Assembly (NCBI RefSeq): GCF_027409185.1
Contig: NC_084461.1
Coordinates: 233,508,999 to 233,572,998 of the forward strand
Source of the DNA: Cynocephalus volans
Taxonomy: Eukaryota; Chordata; Mammalia; Dermoptera; Cynocephalidae
Length of the DNA: 64,000 nt
Reading direction: 5' to 3'
The translations under genes were made by a program, and so were the position numbers. The notes beneath the pieces are model-generated. The model saw nothing but the letters and a program-made list of their open reading frames with translations, did no database searches and was not told where the DNA came from. How positions within the stretch are numbered: the first letter of the stretch is position 1; every line of letters starts with the position of its first letter. Shown piece after piece: positions 46,206-57,698 of the stretch.

Positions 46206-46564
46206 ACCTTATGACTCAGTCCAGCACTCTTTCCCTAGTGGTGTGCTAAATGGAGGGAAGACCACATTGCATGTGAGGACCCAGGAGAAAAGTTGGTGAA
46301 AGAGATCACAATGAGGTTTCTCTTGATGTAATGCAATGTCCTGTGGCTCTACTCCTCTTAAGTTGCAAGAGACTGTTTTGGAATCATCAGGCATCTTCTA
46401 GGTACCAAGGAATTCTTATCTGTGTTATCCAATCAGTAGCTGGAGTCCCAGGGATCCCAGCTTCTGAGGGATGAGTCATTGCAACTGTGTGCAAAGCACT
46501 GAAGGGTGTTGCCTTAAAGACTGCAGCAGCCCAGCCCTTCACGGGCTTGAGCACACCCCACGCA
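46206..46564. other. intergenic sequence left of the provirus
   Basis: No gene or repeat is recognised. Confidence 0.4.
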
Positions 46565-46569
46565 GTCAC

Positions 46570-46941
46570 TAATAGATCTGCAACATAACCAGCGCCATCT
46601 TAGATAAGCCCAAGTACAAAATGGTGCCATCCACCTCCTCCCCTCCCCTCCCCCATTCTCTCTTACAAGAAGCCTCATGGTTTCAGAGAAAATGAAACTT
46701 TTGGCATCCCCGCATGCACAGAACTCTCCATTCCCGTGACCTAACTCAATCCCCAGCCCGGAATTACATCACCCAGCTCTTGGCACCAACATACCATATA
46801 AGCTCTACCATCCCCACACCTGGTGCTGTCCACCATTTTCAGGGCAGCCCCGGGCTGTCCTCCATTTCGAGTACAGCCCGACAGATTTCTTTCTTTAGTA
46901 AAGCTTGAACGGTACCTGGCATCTCAGCTCACTTTCTTCCA
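46570..46941 (+). repeat. outer ERV 5' LTR
   Basis: The 372-bp LTR begins TAATAGATCTGCAACATAAC and ends CACTTTCTTCCA. It contains a TATA-like CATATAAG at 46795-46802 and an AGTAAA in place of the AATAAA found in the 3' copy. Borders are set by the GTCAC duplication and the primer site. Confidence 0.9.
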
Positions 46942-46944
46942 TTA

Positions 46945-46962
46945 TGGTGCCGGAACACGGGG
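46945..46962 (+). other. outer ERV primer-binding site (tRNA-Phe-like)
   Basis: TGGTGCCGGAACACGGGG lies three bases after the LTR. It matches the complement of the tRNA-Phe 3' end at 15 of 18 positions by my recollection. Confidence 0.65.
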
Positions 46963-48245
46963 AGGGTTTTGGCTAACATTGTGGATGATCCCCTCTCTCT
47001 TAGGGTGATTGGCCCTTGGCTGCCCTTCCTAGACCTGCCATAACCAGATACACTTGGGATTCTCTCTCCTTTTGCCATTTTAGACCAACACATCCAACAC
47101 CACCCTCAATTCAGGGTGATTCAGTGGGTCTGTCCTGCCTACTTCTACAGTTCCCCCGACTACTCTATGACTCAGGTCTCTATGAAGCCCAGGTGCCTGG
47201 CCAAGGGAACTCTTCTTGTGCCCCCCAGCTATTGGAGGATGCTCCTCTAGTCAGTCGGTGGCTTTTCTCTCGAAAAGAAGGTGGGCACCAAAGGGGATGC
47301 CCTTTGCTGGCATGCTTCTTCTACCAGGACCGACTGCCCTTTCTCCCCGTCTACACGGGATCCTCATGATCCAAACCTCCATGTTCTATGCCCTTGGGCT
47401 GTCTCCTGGCCAATTTCTTGGCCTCTGAGGAGATATTGAACCTAAACGTCCCATCCCGTTTTCTAATATACTCTGTGTTCTACACCTCTGGGCCATCTCC
47501 TGGCCAATTTCTAGGCCTCAAGGGAGACATTAAAACTCAAATGCCTCGTTACAATGGATCCCAGTGGCCACAAGATGGCACTCAATTTAGACACTCACCG
47601 AAGTGGCAAAAGCTGTAGAGATTCCTTGTTTGGGCCTTTCCTATCTCTGAACGTGTTCTTCTCTCTGTCAAAACTGTCCTATGTCTCAAATTCTCCTAGC
47701 TCATGCTCAACCTCCCCTTCCAGACTCAGATCAATCTTCTGATCCATCAGCCCTGCACGTTTCCCTCTCTTCCCCACACCTGGCCTCCAGACTCTCATCC
47801 TCAACCCAACTCCTCCTCTTCTCCCCCTTCATCAGGTAACAACCCTGCCTCAGCTCCGGCTTTTTATAACCCTTCTGTGAAGTGGCTGGGATGGAAGGAA
47901 TTGTCTGAGTCCATGTACAGGGAGCAGGTCTGGATGGTGGCTCAGGTACACGTTCGAAATAATAGACGGCCTGTGGGAGCCGTTGCTGTTTCTTGCATGG
48001 ACCCAAATTGAGACTACCAGGCCGGCCACAGGGATTGGGATCTCCAGGATAATATGATCACACACATACTTTGTGGCCTCCGAAAGGCTACTCACAAGTC
48101 AGTCAATTATGACAAGCTTAGAGAAATAACACAGAGATCCACTGAAAATCCCAGTGAGTTCCTAACCCACCTCTCTGAGGCTATACATGAATACACACGT
48201 ATAGATCCAAACTCTGCTGCAGGCATGGCCCTCTGACACTCTCAT
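46963..48245 (+). pseudogene. gag: outer ERV leader and 5' part of gag
   Basis: After an untranslated leader, gag-like sequence is visible from about 47540. The clearest part is a capsid major homology region at about 48130-48190 (QRSTENPSEFLTHL, then an EAIHEY block), with a stop just before the inner provirus begins. Proline-rich sequence at 47700-47850 fits the matrix/p12 area. Several stops and frameshifts break it. The reading frame present at 48245 resumes at 54660, beyond the inner provirus and one copy of its 4-bp target duplication. Confidence 0.75.
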
Positions 48246-48659
48246 TGTTAAGGGACGTGCCAACCCCTACTGACCTTAACATATGCATTCTGCTTCTGTA
48301 CAAGTCACTTGCTAAAATAAATGGGGGAATAAACAGAGTAGCATGGCCAACGCCATTTTAGGTGGCTCTGCCATTTTAGCATGAAAAGTCCCTATGGGGA
48401 ATCCAGGGTGGGTAGGGGCTACAGGGCTACCCACAAAATTAGCTTATGTATCGCTGGCTTGTTTGCATTGGCTAGATTGTGTCAGGTGCAAAAAATTCCA
48501 GCCTAGCAAAAAATAAAAGCTGCAAGAGGTTTCAACTCGGGACTGCACTCCTCGATTGGCCTGCGTAGCCCTGGCTGCCAGAAATAAACTCTTTTCCTTT
48601 TCCTATCACCCGGTTCTCGTGGGCAAATTTCTTTTACCCGTCGGACGTTGGCCATAACA
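48246..48659 (+). repeat. inner ERV 5' LTR
   Basis: The 414-bp LTR starts TGTTAAGGGACG and ends GTTGGCCATAACA, giving TGTTA/TAACA terminal inverted repeats. An A-rich TATA-like AAAAAATAAAAGC lies near 48510 and AATAAA at 48583-48588. Confidence 0.95.
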
Positions 48660-48661
48660 TT

Positions 48662-48679
48662 TGGGGGCTTGTCCGGGAT
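48662..48679 (+). other. inner ERV primer-binding site (tRNA-Pro)
   Basis: TGGGGGCTTGTCCGGGAT matches the standard gammaretroviral tRNA-Pro primer site at 17 of 18 positions. It lies two bases after the 5' LTR. Confidence 0.93.
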
Positions 48680-49362
48680 CGCTTAAGCCTCTCGAGAACC
48701 GTCTTTTTGGCCCTGGGACTTTTTGGATCTCTAGGGGGGAATTCCTGAGAAGATGTTCTTCAACCCCAGAGAGACAAACCCACGGCAGGTGCCATTGAAT
48801 TTGGTGAGTCGACTCCTTGGTTGGGAAAAAGGCTCGGCTGGATGCAGCTGTAGACGCCTCTTTCCCTGGATCAAACAAGACGTTGTTCTGATCCGTTGGG
48901 ACCTTTTTTAGGTCATTGGGACTTTCACTTTGATTTTAAAATCTTTTATTATATGCGTATCGTTTGTTAATTTTGGTCTGTGTTTAAGTCCTTTTGTTCG
49001 TCTAGTTTCGTTTTGTGTTGTCTGTTATAAGTGTAGCTTGGCCATTTCTGCTCCACAGGACATCGTGGGACAAGGATCCTCCAGACCAACTGTCCTCCAA
49101 TGTTTTCTTATGAACTTTAACACCTTCTGAGAGAAAGCTGCAGACTTTGGGGCCTCTGTGGACTCCGAAGTCTTGTGAGTCCCTTGTGAGATTGATGGCC
49201 GGCCTTCAATGTCACTGGCCATCACAGGGCTCTCTTAGCCCCCCATTAGCTCAGGCTGTCGGACGGGTCATCTTCAGAAAACCTGGACACCCCAACCAGA
49301 TACCTTAAATTCTCATTTGGATTGAAATTCTGTCTTACCCTCCTCCTTGGTTAAAAAGATGT

Positions 49363-50575
49363 TTTCCAGGGTTAAAGAAAAATGCTCGCCGCCGAGAAAC
49401 CACTGCCATTCTCCTGACGAAGCCATGCCCTGATTCTGCCCCTAAGCAAGTTTTATCAACCTCTCCAGAGGAGCTGGATGGAGCCGGACCTGACCTGCCG
49501 CCCTCCACCTTATGCAGAGGACCCCACCCAAGTGTCTGACCCACTTATCTCTCCCCCTCACCCGCTCTGGGGCCTCTTATCGTCTCCAGAGTCCCGCCCC
49601 ACCAGTGTCCCCTCCTTCCTCTGCTTCCCCTTCTTCACCTTCCTCAACTGCTTCCTCTCCTGGACTTTTCCCCTTACGTGAGGCTGTAGGGGCAAACGGC
49701 CCTTTTATGGTATATGTTCCCTTTACCACCAGTGATCTTTACAACTGGAAAAACCAGAACCCTTCCTTTTCCACTGATCCACACAGTCTCATTTCTCTGC
49801 TTGAGTCTGTCTTTTCTCCTCACCAGCCCACCTGGGATGATTGCCAACAATTGTTACAGACTCTGTTCACTTCTGAGGAATGTGAACAAATCTGCCGAGA
49901 GGCCCAACGGACTGTCCTGGACCCCAATGGTCTCCCCACGGATGACCGTGAGTGATTGGCTGCTGTTTTCCCCACCCACCGCCTTGATTGGGACCCAAAT
50001 AGTAATAGAGGTAAGGAGGCTCTCGATTGGTTTTGCCAGGTCCTGTTACAACGGCAGCCCGAAAACCCACAAACCTATCTAAGGTTAGAGAAGTAATCCA
50101 ACAGCCCGCCGAATCTCCAAGTGCATTCTTAGAGAGCCTCCTTGAGGCATACCAGACCTATACACCCATAGACCTGGAAGCACCTGAAAATTGAAGGGCA
50201 ATTAATTTGGCCTTTGTAACTCAGTCTGCACCCGATATAAAACGGAAGTTGCAGAGATTAGAGGGATTTGAGGGCAAGGTTCTTTCAGAGTTGGTCGAAA
50301 TAGCCCAAAAGTTTTTCACAAATCGTGACCCACCTGAAGATAAGTAGCTTAAAAGACTAACTAAGGTTCTGCTGGCCACACAAGACCAACCCAATAAACC
50401 TCAGGCCCCTAAAGGAGTAGTCAACATGGAGGTCAAAAAACGCCCCCCGTTGGATAAAGACCAATGTGCCTACTGTAAGGAAAAAGGTCATTGGAAAAAT
50501 GCTTGCCCCGGGTTACAGGAAAAGCCTGAAAAGACTAATACTGTGCTTCATTTGGGTGAAGACACAGAAGACTGA
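49363..50575 (+). pseudogene. gag: inner ERV gag
   Basis: Gamma-type gag in order. A proline/serine-rich p12-like stretch lies at about 49500-49670. The capsid N-terminus ([28 protein letters not shown] and [15 protein letters not shown]) spans about 49670-49955. A major homology region (QQPAESPSAFLESLLEAYQ) lies near 50100. One intact nucleocapsid zinc knuckle, [14 protein letters not shown] (CX2CX4HX4C), lies near 50467-50508. Breaks are a stop at 49953-49955 and a frame change before 50100, plus stops near 50194 and 50345. Gag ends with TGA at 50573-50575, in frame with pol. The start is uncertain; a myristoylation-type MGQ start was not seen. Confidence 0.85.
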
Positions 50576-53500
50576 TGGCATCAGGGTTCCATGCCCCTTA
50601 ACCCCCAGGAACCCAGGCTAACTCTTCAAGTAGGGGGCAAACCAGTATCATTTCTGGTGGACATGGAGGCTACTGTACTGAAAAAAACAGAATTGCCTAG
50701 TAATAAGCCCCCCATTGCCATTCAAGGGGCCACAGGGAAAACTAAATTTTGTTCATGGACAGAAGGGCGACTCACCAAATTAGGCAAGAACACAGTCACT
50801 CATTCGTTCATTTTAATGCCTGACTGCCCAGTGCCTTTACTGGGCAGAGATTTACTCCACAAACTGGGAGCAACTATCACTTTTAAGTCACAGGCTGCTC
50901 CACTAAGCTTGGAGCAACCTGCCACCCTTTTGGTGACACTGCCTTTGTCCGAAGAATATAAGCTCTTGCCAGAACAATTGCAGGAGGATAAAACCTCCAA
51001 CCACCAAGAATTGCTAGCTTATTACATGAAACTTGTGCCCCAGGTCTGGGCTGAGTCTAATCCCCCTGGGCTAGCAAGGCACCAACCTCCAATTGTGGTC
51101 CAGCTTATGGCAACTGCCACCCCCATCAGAGTAAAACAATACTCTCTTCTGTTAAAGGCACAACAAGGGATAGAACCTCACATCAATAAATTAAAACAAG
51201 AAGGGATACTAGTGCCCTGCAAGTCTAGCTGGAATACTCCCCTGTTACCGGTCCAAAAGCCAGAGACAAATGACTACAGGCCTGTCCAGGACCTCTGGGA
51301 AGTCAATAAGAGGGTGGAAACTATCCATGCAACTGTACCAAATCCCTATACGTTGTTGAGCCTGGTTAATCCCCTCCATCAGGTTTATACAGTGTTGGAT
51401 TTAAAGGATGCTTTCCTCAGTCTGCCCCTAGCCAAAATCAGCCAGCCTCTGTCCGCCTTCAAATGGGAAGCCCCAGATGGAAGCTACTGTGGTCAACTAA
51501 CATGGACTAGACTGCCCCAAGGGTTTAAAAACTCACCTACGCTGTCTGATGAAGCGCTGAGCCGAGACCTCCAAGATTTCAAGGTAAAGTGGGGATCAAA
51601 TATAACACTGTTACAATATGTCGATGACTTGCTATTGGCTGCACCCACCCTGGAGATTTGTAAACAAGCCACAGGGGATTTATTAAAGACCTCACAATAC
51701 CTAGGATACCGGGTATCTGTTAAAAAGGCCCAACTTTGCTTCCTGATGGTGACATATTTGGGATATATCTTAAGCGCAGGGGAAAGGAAATTGTCCCCTG
51801 ACCTCATAACAGCCATCCTAAATATACCAGAACCAAAGACTAAAAGGCAAATTCGAGAATTCCTAGGAGCCGTAGGATACTGTCGCTTATGGATTCTCAA
51901 CCTTGCTGAAATGGCCCAGCCCCTCTATGAGGCGACTAAGGGACCAGGGGATCAAATTACTTGGACTGAGAGACTCCAATTGGCATTCAACAACATAAAG
52001 GCTGCTCTTACGCAGGCCCCAGCCCTGGCACTGCCCAATCTAGAAAAGCCTTTTACCTTATTTGTAGCTGAAAACAAGGGCATCACAAAGGGGATGCTAA
52101 CCCAAGATCTAGGGCCATGGAAATGACCCGTGGCTTACCTGTCGCGCAAGCTGGACCCAGTGGCCACCAGCTGGCCCACATGCTTACGAGCTTCAGCTGC
52201 AACTGCACTCCTAAGAAACTAATAAGTTAACCTTGGGCCAGCCCCTAAATATTGTTACCTCTCATGGGGTAGAGACTATACTAAAAACCTCACCAGGAAA
52301 ATGGATTTCAGATGCAAGGTTAACTCATTACCAGACCCAACTGCTTGGACCCGAACATATTACATTCTCCAACACGGTTGCCCTAAATCCAGCCACCTTG
52401 CTCCCTGACAGTGACCCTGACCGCTGTGAAGTCACACATGATTGCCTTGAAATCTTAGTCGGCTTCCAGGGCACCTGACCAGGGTTGCAAGACACTCCTC
52501 TCAAGGAGGTGGAGCTCACTCTTTTCACAGATGGCAGCAGCTACATGGCTGATGGAGCCAGGTATGCAGGTGCCACAGTGGCTACTCCTGAATGAGTACT
52601 ATGGGCAGAAGCTCTCGGGCCCCAGACCTCAGCCCAGTGGGCAGAACTTATCACTCTCACAAAGGCCCTTCAGCTTAGCGAAGGTAAGACTGTAAATATC
52701 TACACTGACAGTTGATATGCCTTCGCTACTGTACATGTACATGGGGCCCTCTACAAAGAAAGAGGGTTACTCACTTCAGAAGGAAAGACAATTAAAAATG
52801 TTCCTGAAATTCTTGCACTATTAGAAGCTATTTGGCTTCCAACCAAGGTTGCAGTTATTCATTGCAAGGCACACCAAAAGGGAACAACTGTAGAAACTCA
52901 AGGAAATAACTTTGCTGATAAGACTGCTAAAACAGTGGCACTCCAACCAACTGGGACATCAATCATAGCACCTTTGCTACCACAACCTCATTTGCCACTA
53001 AAACCTGAGTACTCTCCAGCAGACGAGAAAAAGGCTGAGACATCGGGATACCAAAAAAACGTAACCACTGGGTGGTATGAATCAAAGGACAAAGCCATAT
53101 GGCTACCAGAAAAAATGGGTCAATGCTTGGCTCATGAAATTCACCAAGCCACCCATTTAGGGGAAAAAAACCTATTAGAATTAATTAGACAATCATTTAA
53201 TTTTAATAATGCATCAAAAATTGTTGAATCATTAACTAACCGATGCCTTGCATGTACTCAAGTAAACTCTAAACAGGTCACTCATCGATGGTCTGGAGTT
53301 CGACAAACAGGTAATACTCCAGGAGAACACTGGGAAGTTGATTTCACTGAAGTTACGCCTGGAAGGTATGGATACAAATACCTGCTTGTATTAGTAGATA
53401 CATATTCTGGATGGGTCGAGGCATTTCCTACCAAGTCTGAAACAACCTCTATAGTAGTAAAAAATTAATCAATGAAATTTCACCCCAGTTTGGGGTACCT

Positions 53501-54175
53501 GCAACACTTGGGTCAGATAATGGATCTGCCTTTACAGCACAAATATCCCAACAATTGGCCAAATGCTTGGGAATAAAATGGAAGTTACATTGCGCCTACC
53601 GCCCTCAAAGTTCAGGACAGGTTGAGTGCATGAACAGAACTTTAAAAGAAACCTTGACCAAGCTTCATTTAGAAACTGGCGAAAACTGGGTAGACCTCCT
53701 TCCCTTTGCACTATTAAGGGTACGAAATTCCCCATATAAACAGAGATATACACCTTATGAAATTCTTTCGGTCGCCCCCCCACCCCTATTACCCAGGGTG
53801 CCAGTGGAGGCTGATCCCCAAAAGCTGCCTGCCCCTATTTGAGGGGAACTTCAAGCCCTACAACAGATTTGTTCACAAATCAGAAACAAACTAAATGCTA
53901 ACGCTTCCCTTCCAAAGCAGGAGCCACCCGGACCCATCCCTCAACCCGGGGACTTGGTGTACATAAAGAAGTTAACTGCCTCGTCCCTCCAGCCCCGCGG
54001 GACTGGACCATACCCAGTGAGCCTCAGCACGCCCACAGCTGTAAAGGTTGCTGGGAAGGACGCTTGGATACACTGGACTCACGTCAAACCAGCACCAAAC
54101 TCAAACCCCAACACCCACTGCTGGAGCGTCCAGACCACGGACCGCCCATCTAAGATAAGACTAGAGAGACTTTAA
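50576..54175 (+). pseudogene. pol: inner ERV pol (protease, RT, RNase H, integrase)
   Basis: An open frame of 517 codons runs from 50576 to a stop at 52124-52126. The protease site keeps its Asp but reads LVDMEAT where DTGAT is expected. Reverse transcriptase follows, with the catalytic YVDD box at 51617-51628. RNase H relics (FTDGSS near 52530) carry several stops. Integrase retains HQATH and CLAC (zinc site, about 53130-53250), [30 protein letters not shown] and the Glu region [13 protein letters not shown] frameshift in an A run near 53461-53466 splits the catalytic core. The C-terminal domain ends at 54175, just before the polypurine tract. It is clearly inactive. Confidence 0.93.
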
Positions 54176-54228
54176 CATGCTTTTTAAAATTCAACCCCTA
54201 AGATAGCAATGATTTGCTATAGCTACAA

Positions 54229-54241
54229 CAACAGGGGGGAA
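54229..54241 (+). other. inner ERV polypurine tract
   Basis: ACAGGGGGGAA-type purine run immediately before the TG of the 3' LTR. It is about 55 bases after the end of pol. Confidence 0.85.
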
Positions 54242-54655
54242 TGTTAAGGGACGCCCCAACCCCTACTGACCTTAACATATGCATTCTGCTTCTGTACAAG
54301 TCACTTGCTAAAATAAATGGGGGAATAAACAGAGTAGCATGGCCAACGCCATTTTAGGCGGCTCTGCCATTTTAGCCTGAAAAGTCCCTATGGGGAATCC
54401 AGGGTGGGGAGGGGCTACAGGGCTACCCACAAAATTAGCTTATGTATCGCTGGCTTGCTTGCATTGGCTAGATTGTGTCAGGTGCGAAAAATTCCAGCCT
54501 AGCAAAAAATAAAAGCTGCGAGAGGTTTCAACTCGGGACTGCTCTCCTCGATTGGCCTGCGTAGCCCTGGCTGCCAGAAATAAACTCTTTTCCTTTTCCT
54601 ATCACCCGTTTCTCGTGGGCAACTTTTTTTTACCCGTCGGACGTTGGCCATAATA
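54242..54655 (+). repeat. inner ERV 3' LTR
   Basis: Same 414-bp length as the 5' LTR, with about 13 substitutions and no indel. The last bases read CCATAATA where the 5' copy has CCATAACA. Confidence 0.95.
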
Positions 54656-54659
54656 TTAT

Positions 54660-54979
54660 TTCATTACCCAATCAGACCCTGATATTAGAAAAAAAACTAT
54701 AAAAGAGATTAGGCCAAATACCAGCTCCTGGCTAATGCCATCCGTGGCTCACATACTCACTTGCCTCTAGGGGCAAGCCACCTGGGAACTGCTTCAAATG
54801 CAGTCAACCGGGACACTCAGCACAGGCCTGTTGTAACCTGTCCTCATTGCAAATGGCCAGGTCACTGGGGGATTGACTGTGCCACCCACCAGAGAGGGAG
54901 TGGCCCAGTCCCCAACCTACAGCCTTTGGCTTCACGGCCATCTCTACCGGAGTTTCTCAGCTTTGCCCAGGAGGACTGA
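54660..54979 (+). pseudogene. gag: outer ERV gag, 3' part (nucleocapsid)
   Basis: Gag resumes after the inner insertion. Two CX2CX4HX4C zinc knuckles are visible: CFKCSQPGHSAQAC (54789-54830) and CPHCKWPGHWGIDC (54839-54880). They lie in different frames, so a small frameshift separates them. Gag ends with TGA at 54977-54979, in frame with the following pol. Two knuckles here against one in the inner ERV show that the elements belong to different lineages. Confidence 0.85.
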
Positions 54980-57698
54980 CAATGCCCAGGGCCTGAGTTC
55001 CTCATGGAGATCACCTCACATGAGCCCATGGTAACTCTCCTCGTAGCCGGTCAGCTGATCTCTTCTGTCATCAATACAGGGGCCATTTACTCTACCGTTC
55101 CTGAATATGTAGGACCAACAACCCCGTCCTCTATCACAAGAGTAGGGGTCACGGGATCAGAATACCACCCACGGATCACTCATCCCCTTTCCTGCACCCT
55201 ACATCACACCCAATTGACATACAAATTCTTAATAAGGCCTCAATGCCCATCCCCCTACTGGAACGGGACATTCTTTTCAAATTCAAAGCTACCCTTACCC
55301 TAAGCACTTTAACTCCAGCTACAATACCCCTGTTACAGGCTGCCCAGACCTGGCCCCTGAGGCTTCCACCTTCCCCTCCCCCTCAGATAAGGTTAATCCC
55401 TAGTATGGGACACTTCTTCTCCCTCCATTGCTATGCACCATTCCCCATCCTTGTTAAGTTGCGGAACCCCTCTTTGTTCCCTAATGTCCCACAGTACCCC
55501 ATGGCTAACAAACACCTGATAGGCTTAAAACCCATCTTCTCATCTCTTAGGGCTTACCTGCTCACCTTTCAATACACCCACCCTTCTGGGTATAAAGCCT
55601 AATGGCTCACACCATTTAGTACAGGACTAATCCTGACACGGGCCTGTTCCCAACAAATTACTTGGGCAGCACTACCTCAGGGGTTTCGGGATAGCCCCCA
55701 CTTTCCGGCCAGGCCTCAGCTCAAGACTTGTCTGAACTTCCTCCAGCCTCTAGCACTTTAATACAATATGTGGATGACCTCCTCCTGTGTAGCCCCTCCT
55801 ATGAGGATTCCCAGGCCCACACTGTTGCCTCCTTAATTTCCTGGGCTCCAGGGGAGGTCGAGTGTCCCCCAGCAAGTCCCCAATGTCTTCTCCTTCAGTT
55901 CAAGAGTCTAATTTCTGAACTCTCTAGTCCTACCACAAAGGGTGAAATCCTTCTTTCTTGGGGCTTGCAGGGTATCGTGGCCTATGGATTCCTAACCCTG
56001 GCATGCTAGCAAAGCCACTTTATGGGGCAGCCAGAGGGGATCCTGCCATCCCTTTAGATACCACAAAGCCCATTCACTCTCCCTTCGAGCGCTTAAAATC
56101 CACTCTCCTCGCAGCCCCAGCTCTATCTCTCTCAAACCTGCTTCATCCTTTTCTCCTATTTGTCACCAAAACCCAAGGATAGGCAGTCAGGGTGTTGGGA
56201 CAAAAGGCAGGAGATATTTTCTCCCCAGTTACAAACCTCTCTAAACAACTAGACGCCACAGCTCGAGAATGGGCCCGTGTTTACAGGCCTTGGTGGCAGC
56301 CGCCCTTTTTGCATAAGAAAGCTCTAAACTAACTTTTAGACAACAAACAGTCAAGACTTTCTGAGCCATAAGGCCAAGTTAATTCTCTCCCTTTCCCGCC
56401 TACAACTTATTCACCCTACTTTCATTGAGAATTCCCAGTTCTCTTTCAAAACTTGCCCTCCCTTAAAATCCAGCCACTCATTCCAAAACAATCATGACCC
56501 TTAGAACACAATTGCATGGAGGCTTAGACCTCTTTCTCAATCCCTTTCCACACATCTCCCCACATCCCACTCCATGGTTCATAGATGGGAGTGTCACCTC
56601 CACACCCACTCCCCGGTGGGTTATGCCACAGTAAATCTAACACAAGCTATTGAGGCTGCACAACTCCCAAAGGAGGTTGGGGTTATACACTGCAGAGGAC
56701 ACCAAACTTCCAACGACCCCATAGCCCAGGAAACAAACTGGCGGATCTAACCGCAAGACAGGCTGCTCAATCACCAGGCCCCCACTCTTCCTCTCCTGCT
56801 CAGGCCCTTCTCATGGCCCCTACACCCTTATCCCAATACACACTCCAAGAAGTACAACACTCCAATGGTTGGGGGCACAGAGAACGGACGACTGGTATAC
56901 TCTCTCGATCACTATGTCCTCCCTACTACACAAGCTGAGCAAAGCCTTTTAGATTTCCATAATTCAGTTCATATGGGCTATGAACCCCTACTACGCCTTC
57001 TTCAGCCCTTTTATTACTCTCCCCACAAAAGGACACGCTACCTTCTAACATCAGTAGATACCTTTTCAGGTTGGATTGAGGCTTTTCCCTGCACTTCAGA
57101 GGATGCTACAGCAGTAACTCATGCTCTCACCTCAGAAATCGTCCTTCGTTTTGGCCTACCCACCAGTCACTCACTCGCCTATGGGCTGCCCCCTGCAAGC
57201 CCACAGGCCTCAGCCCCCTCGAACTTATGTATGGCAGGCCCTTCACCCTCACACCTCTCCCTTCCAGCTCATCGCCTTTAGGCCAGTGTCTCCCTACGCT
57301 TTCATTCATTAGGGATCTTCTTTGGGAACAGGCCAACCTTCTAATTACCTCATCCTTTCCCCACCACCCCCTCAGACTTTAACCTGAGCCCAGGACAGCA
57401 AGTGTATATTAAACCCCAAATCCCAAAGCCTCTCTTGCCATGTTGGGAAGGGCCTTACACAGTACTTCTCGCCACCCCCACGGCAGTAAAAGTACTAGGA
57501 AAGGCCCCTTGGGATCACTTCTTTTTGGTAAAACTAGCACCTGAGACTTTACCCAAAGAATCTGCTAACACCAAGCCAGAGGGGTCCCTCTGCTCAACCC
57601 CCAACCCAACATCTCCTCACACTTCATCCATTTTAGGACCCACGAAGCTGAAAATCTCCAGGACCTCCGCTCTTCCCCCAATCCCAGAAGAAGGATGA
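54980..57698 (+). pseudogene. pol: outer ERV pol
   Basis: The protease region keeps the active-site context but has Asn for the catalytic Asp (SVINTGAIYSTV, near 55065). Reverse transcriptase is shortened: the interval from the protease site to the YVDD box (55767-55778) is about 700 bases, against about 960 in the inner ERV. Integrase is also deleted internally: the His-containing region (FHNSVHMGYEPLL, near 56965) runs straight to VDTFSGWIEAFP (near 57055), losing the zinc cysteines and first catalytic Asp. The C-terminal domain (57402-57698) is open. Multiple stops and frameshifts confirm a dead gene. Confidence 0.9.

Larger units (their letters stand above)
48246..54655 (+). mobile_element. 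inner class I endogenous retrovirus, env-less, nested in outer gag
   Basis: This is a 6410-bp provirus with two 414-bp LTRs, a tRNA-Pro-like primer site, gag, pol and a polypurine tract. The integrase C-terminus runs almost directly into the polypurine tract and 3' LTR, so there is no env. The flanking 4-bp sites TCAT (48242-48245) and TTAT (54656-54659) fit a gammaretrovirus-type duplication with one later substitution. The LTRs differ at about 13 of 414 positions without indels, so it is younger than its host provirus. Coding regions have several stops and a frameshift. Confidence 0.94.

Noticed and set aside
50591-52126. The 511-codon pol frame as a possibly functional domesticated gene
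   Set aside because: The protease active site is altered, the frame stops inside pol, RNase H and integrase are broken, and the LTR divergence is low enough for the frame to survive without selection.
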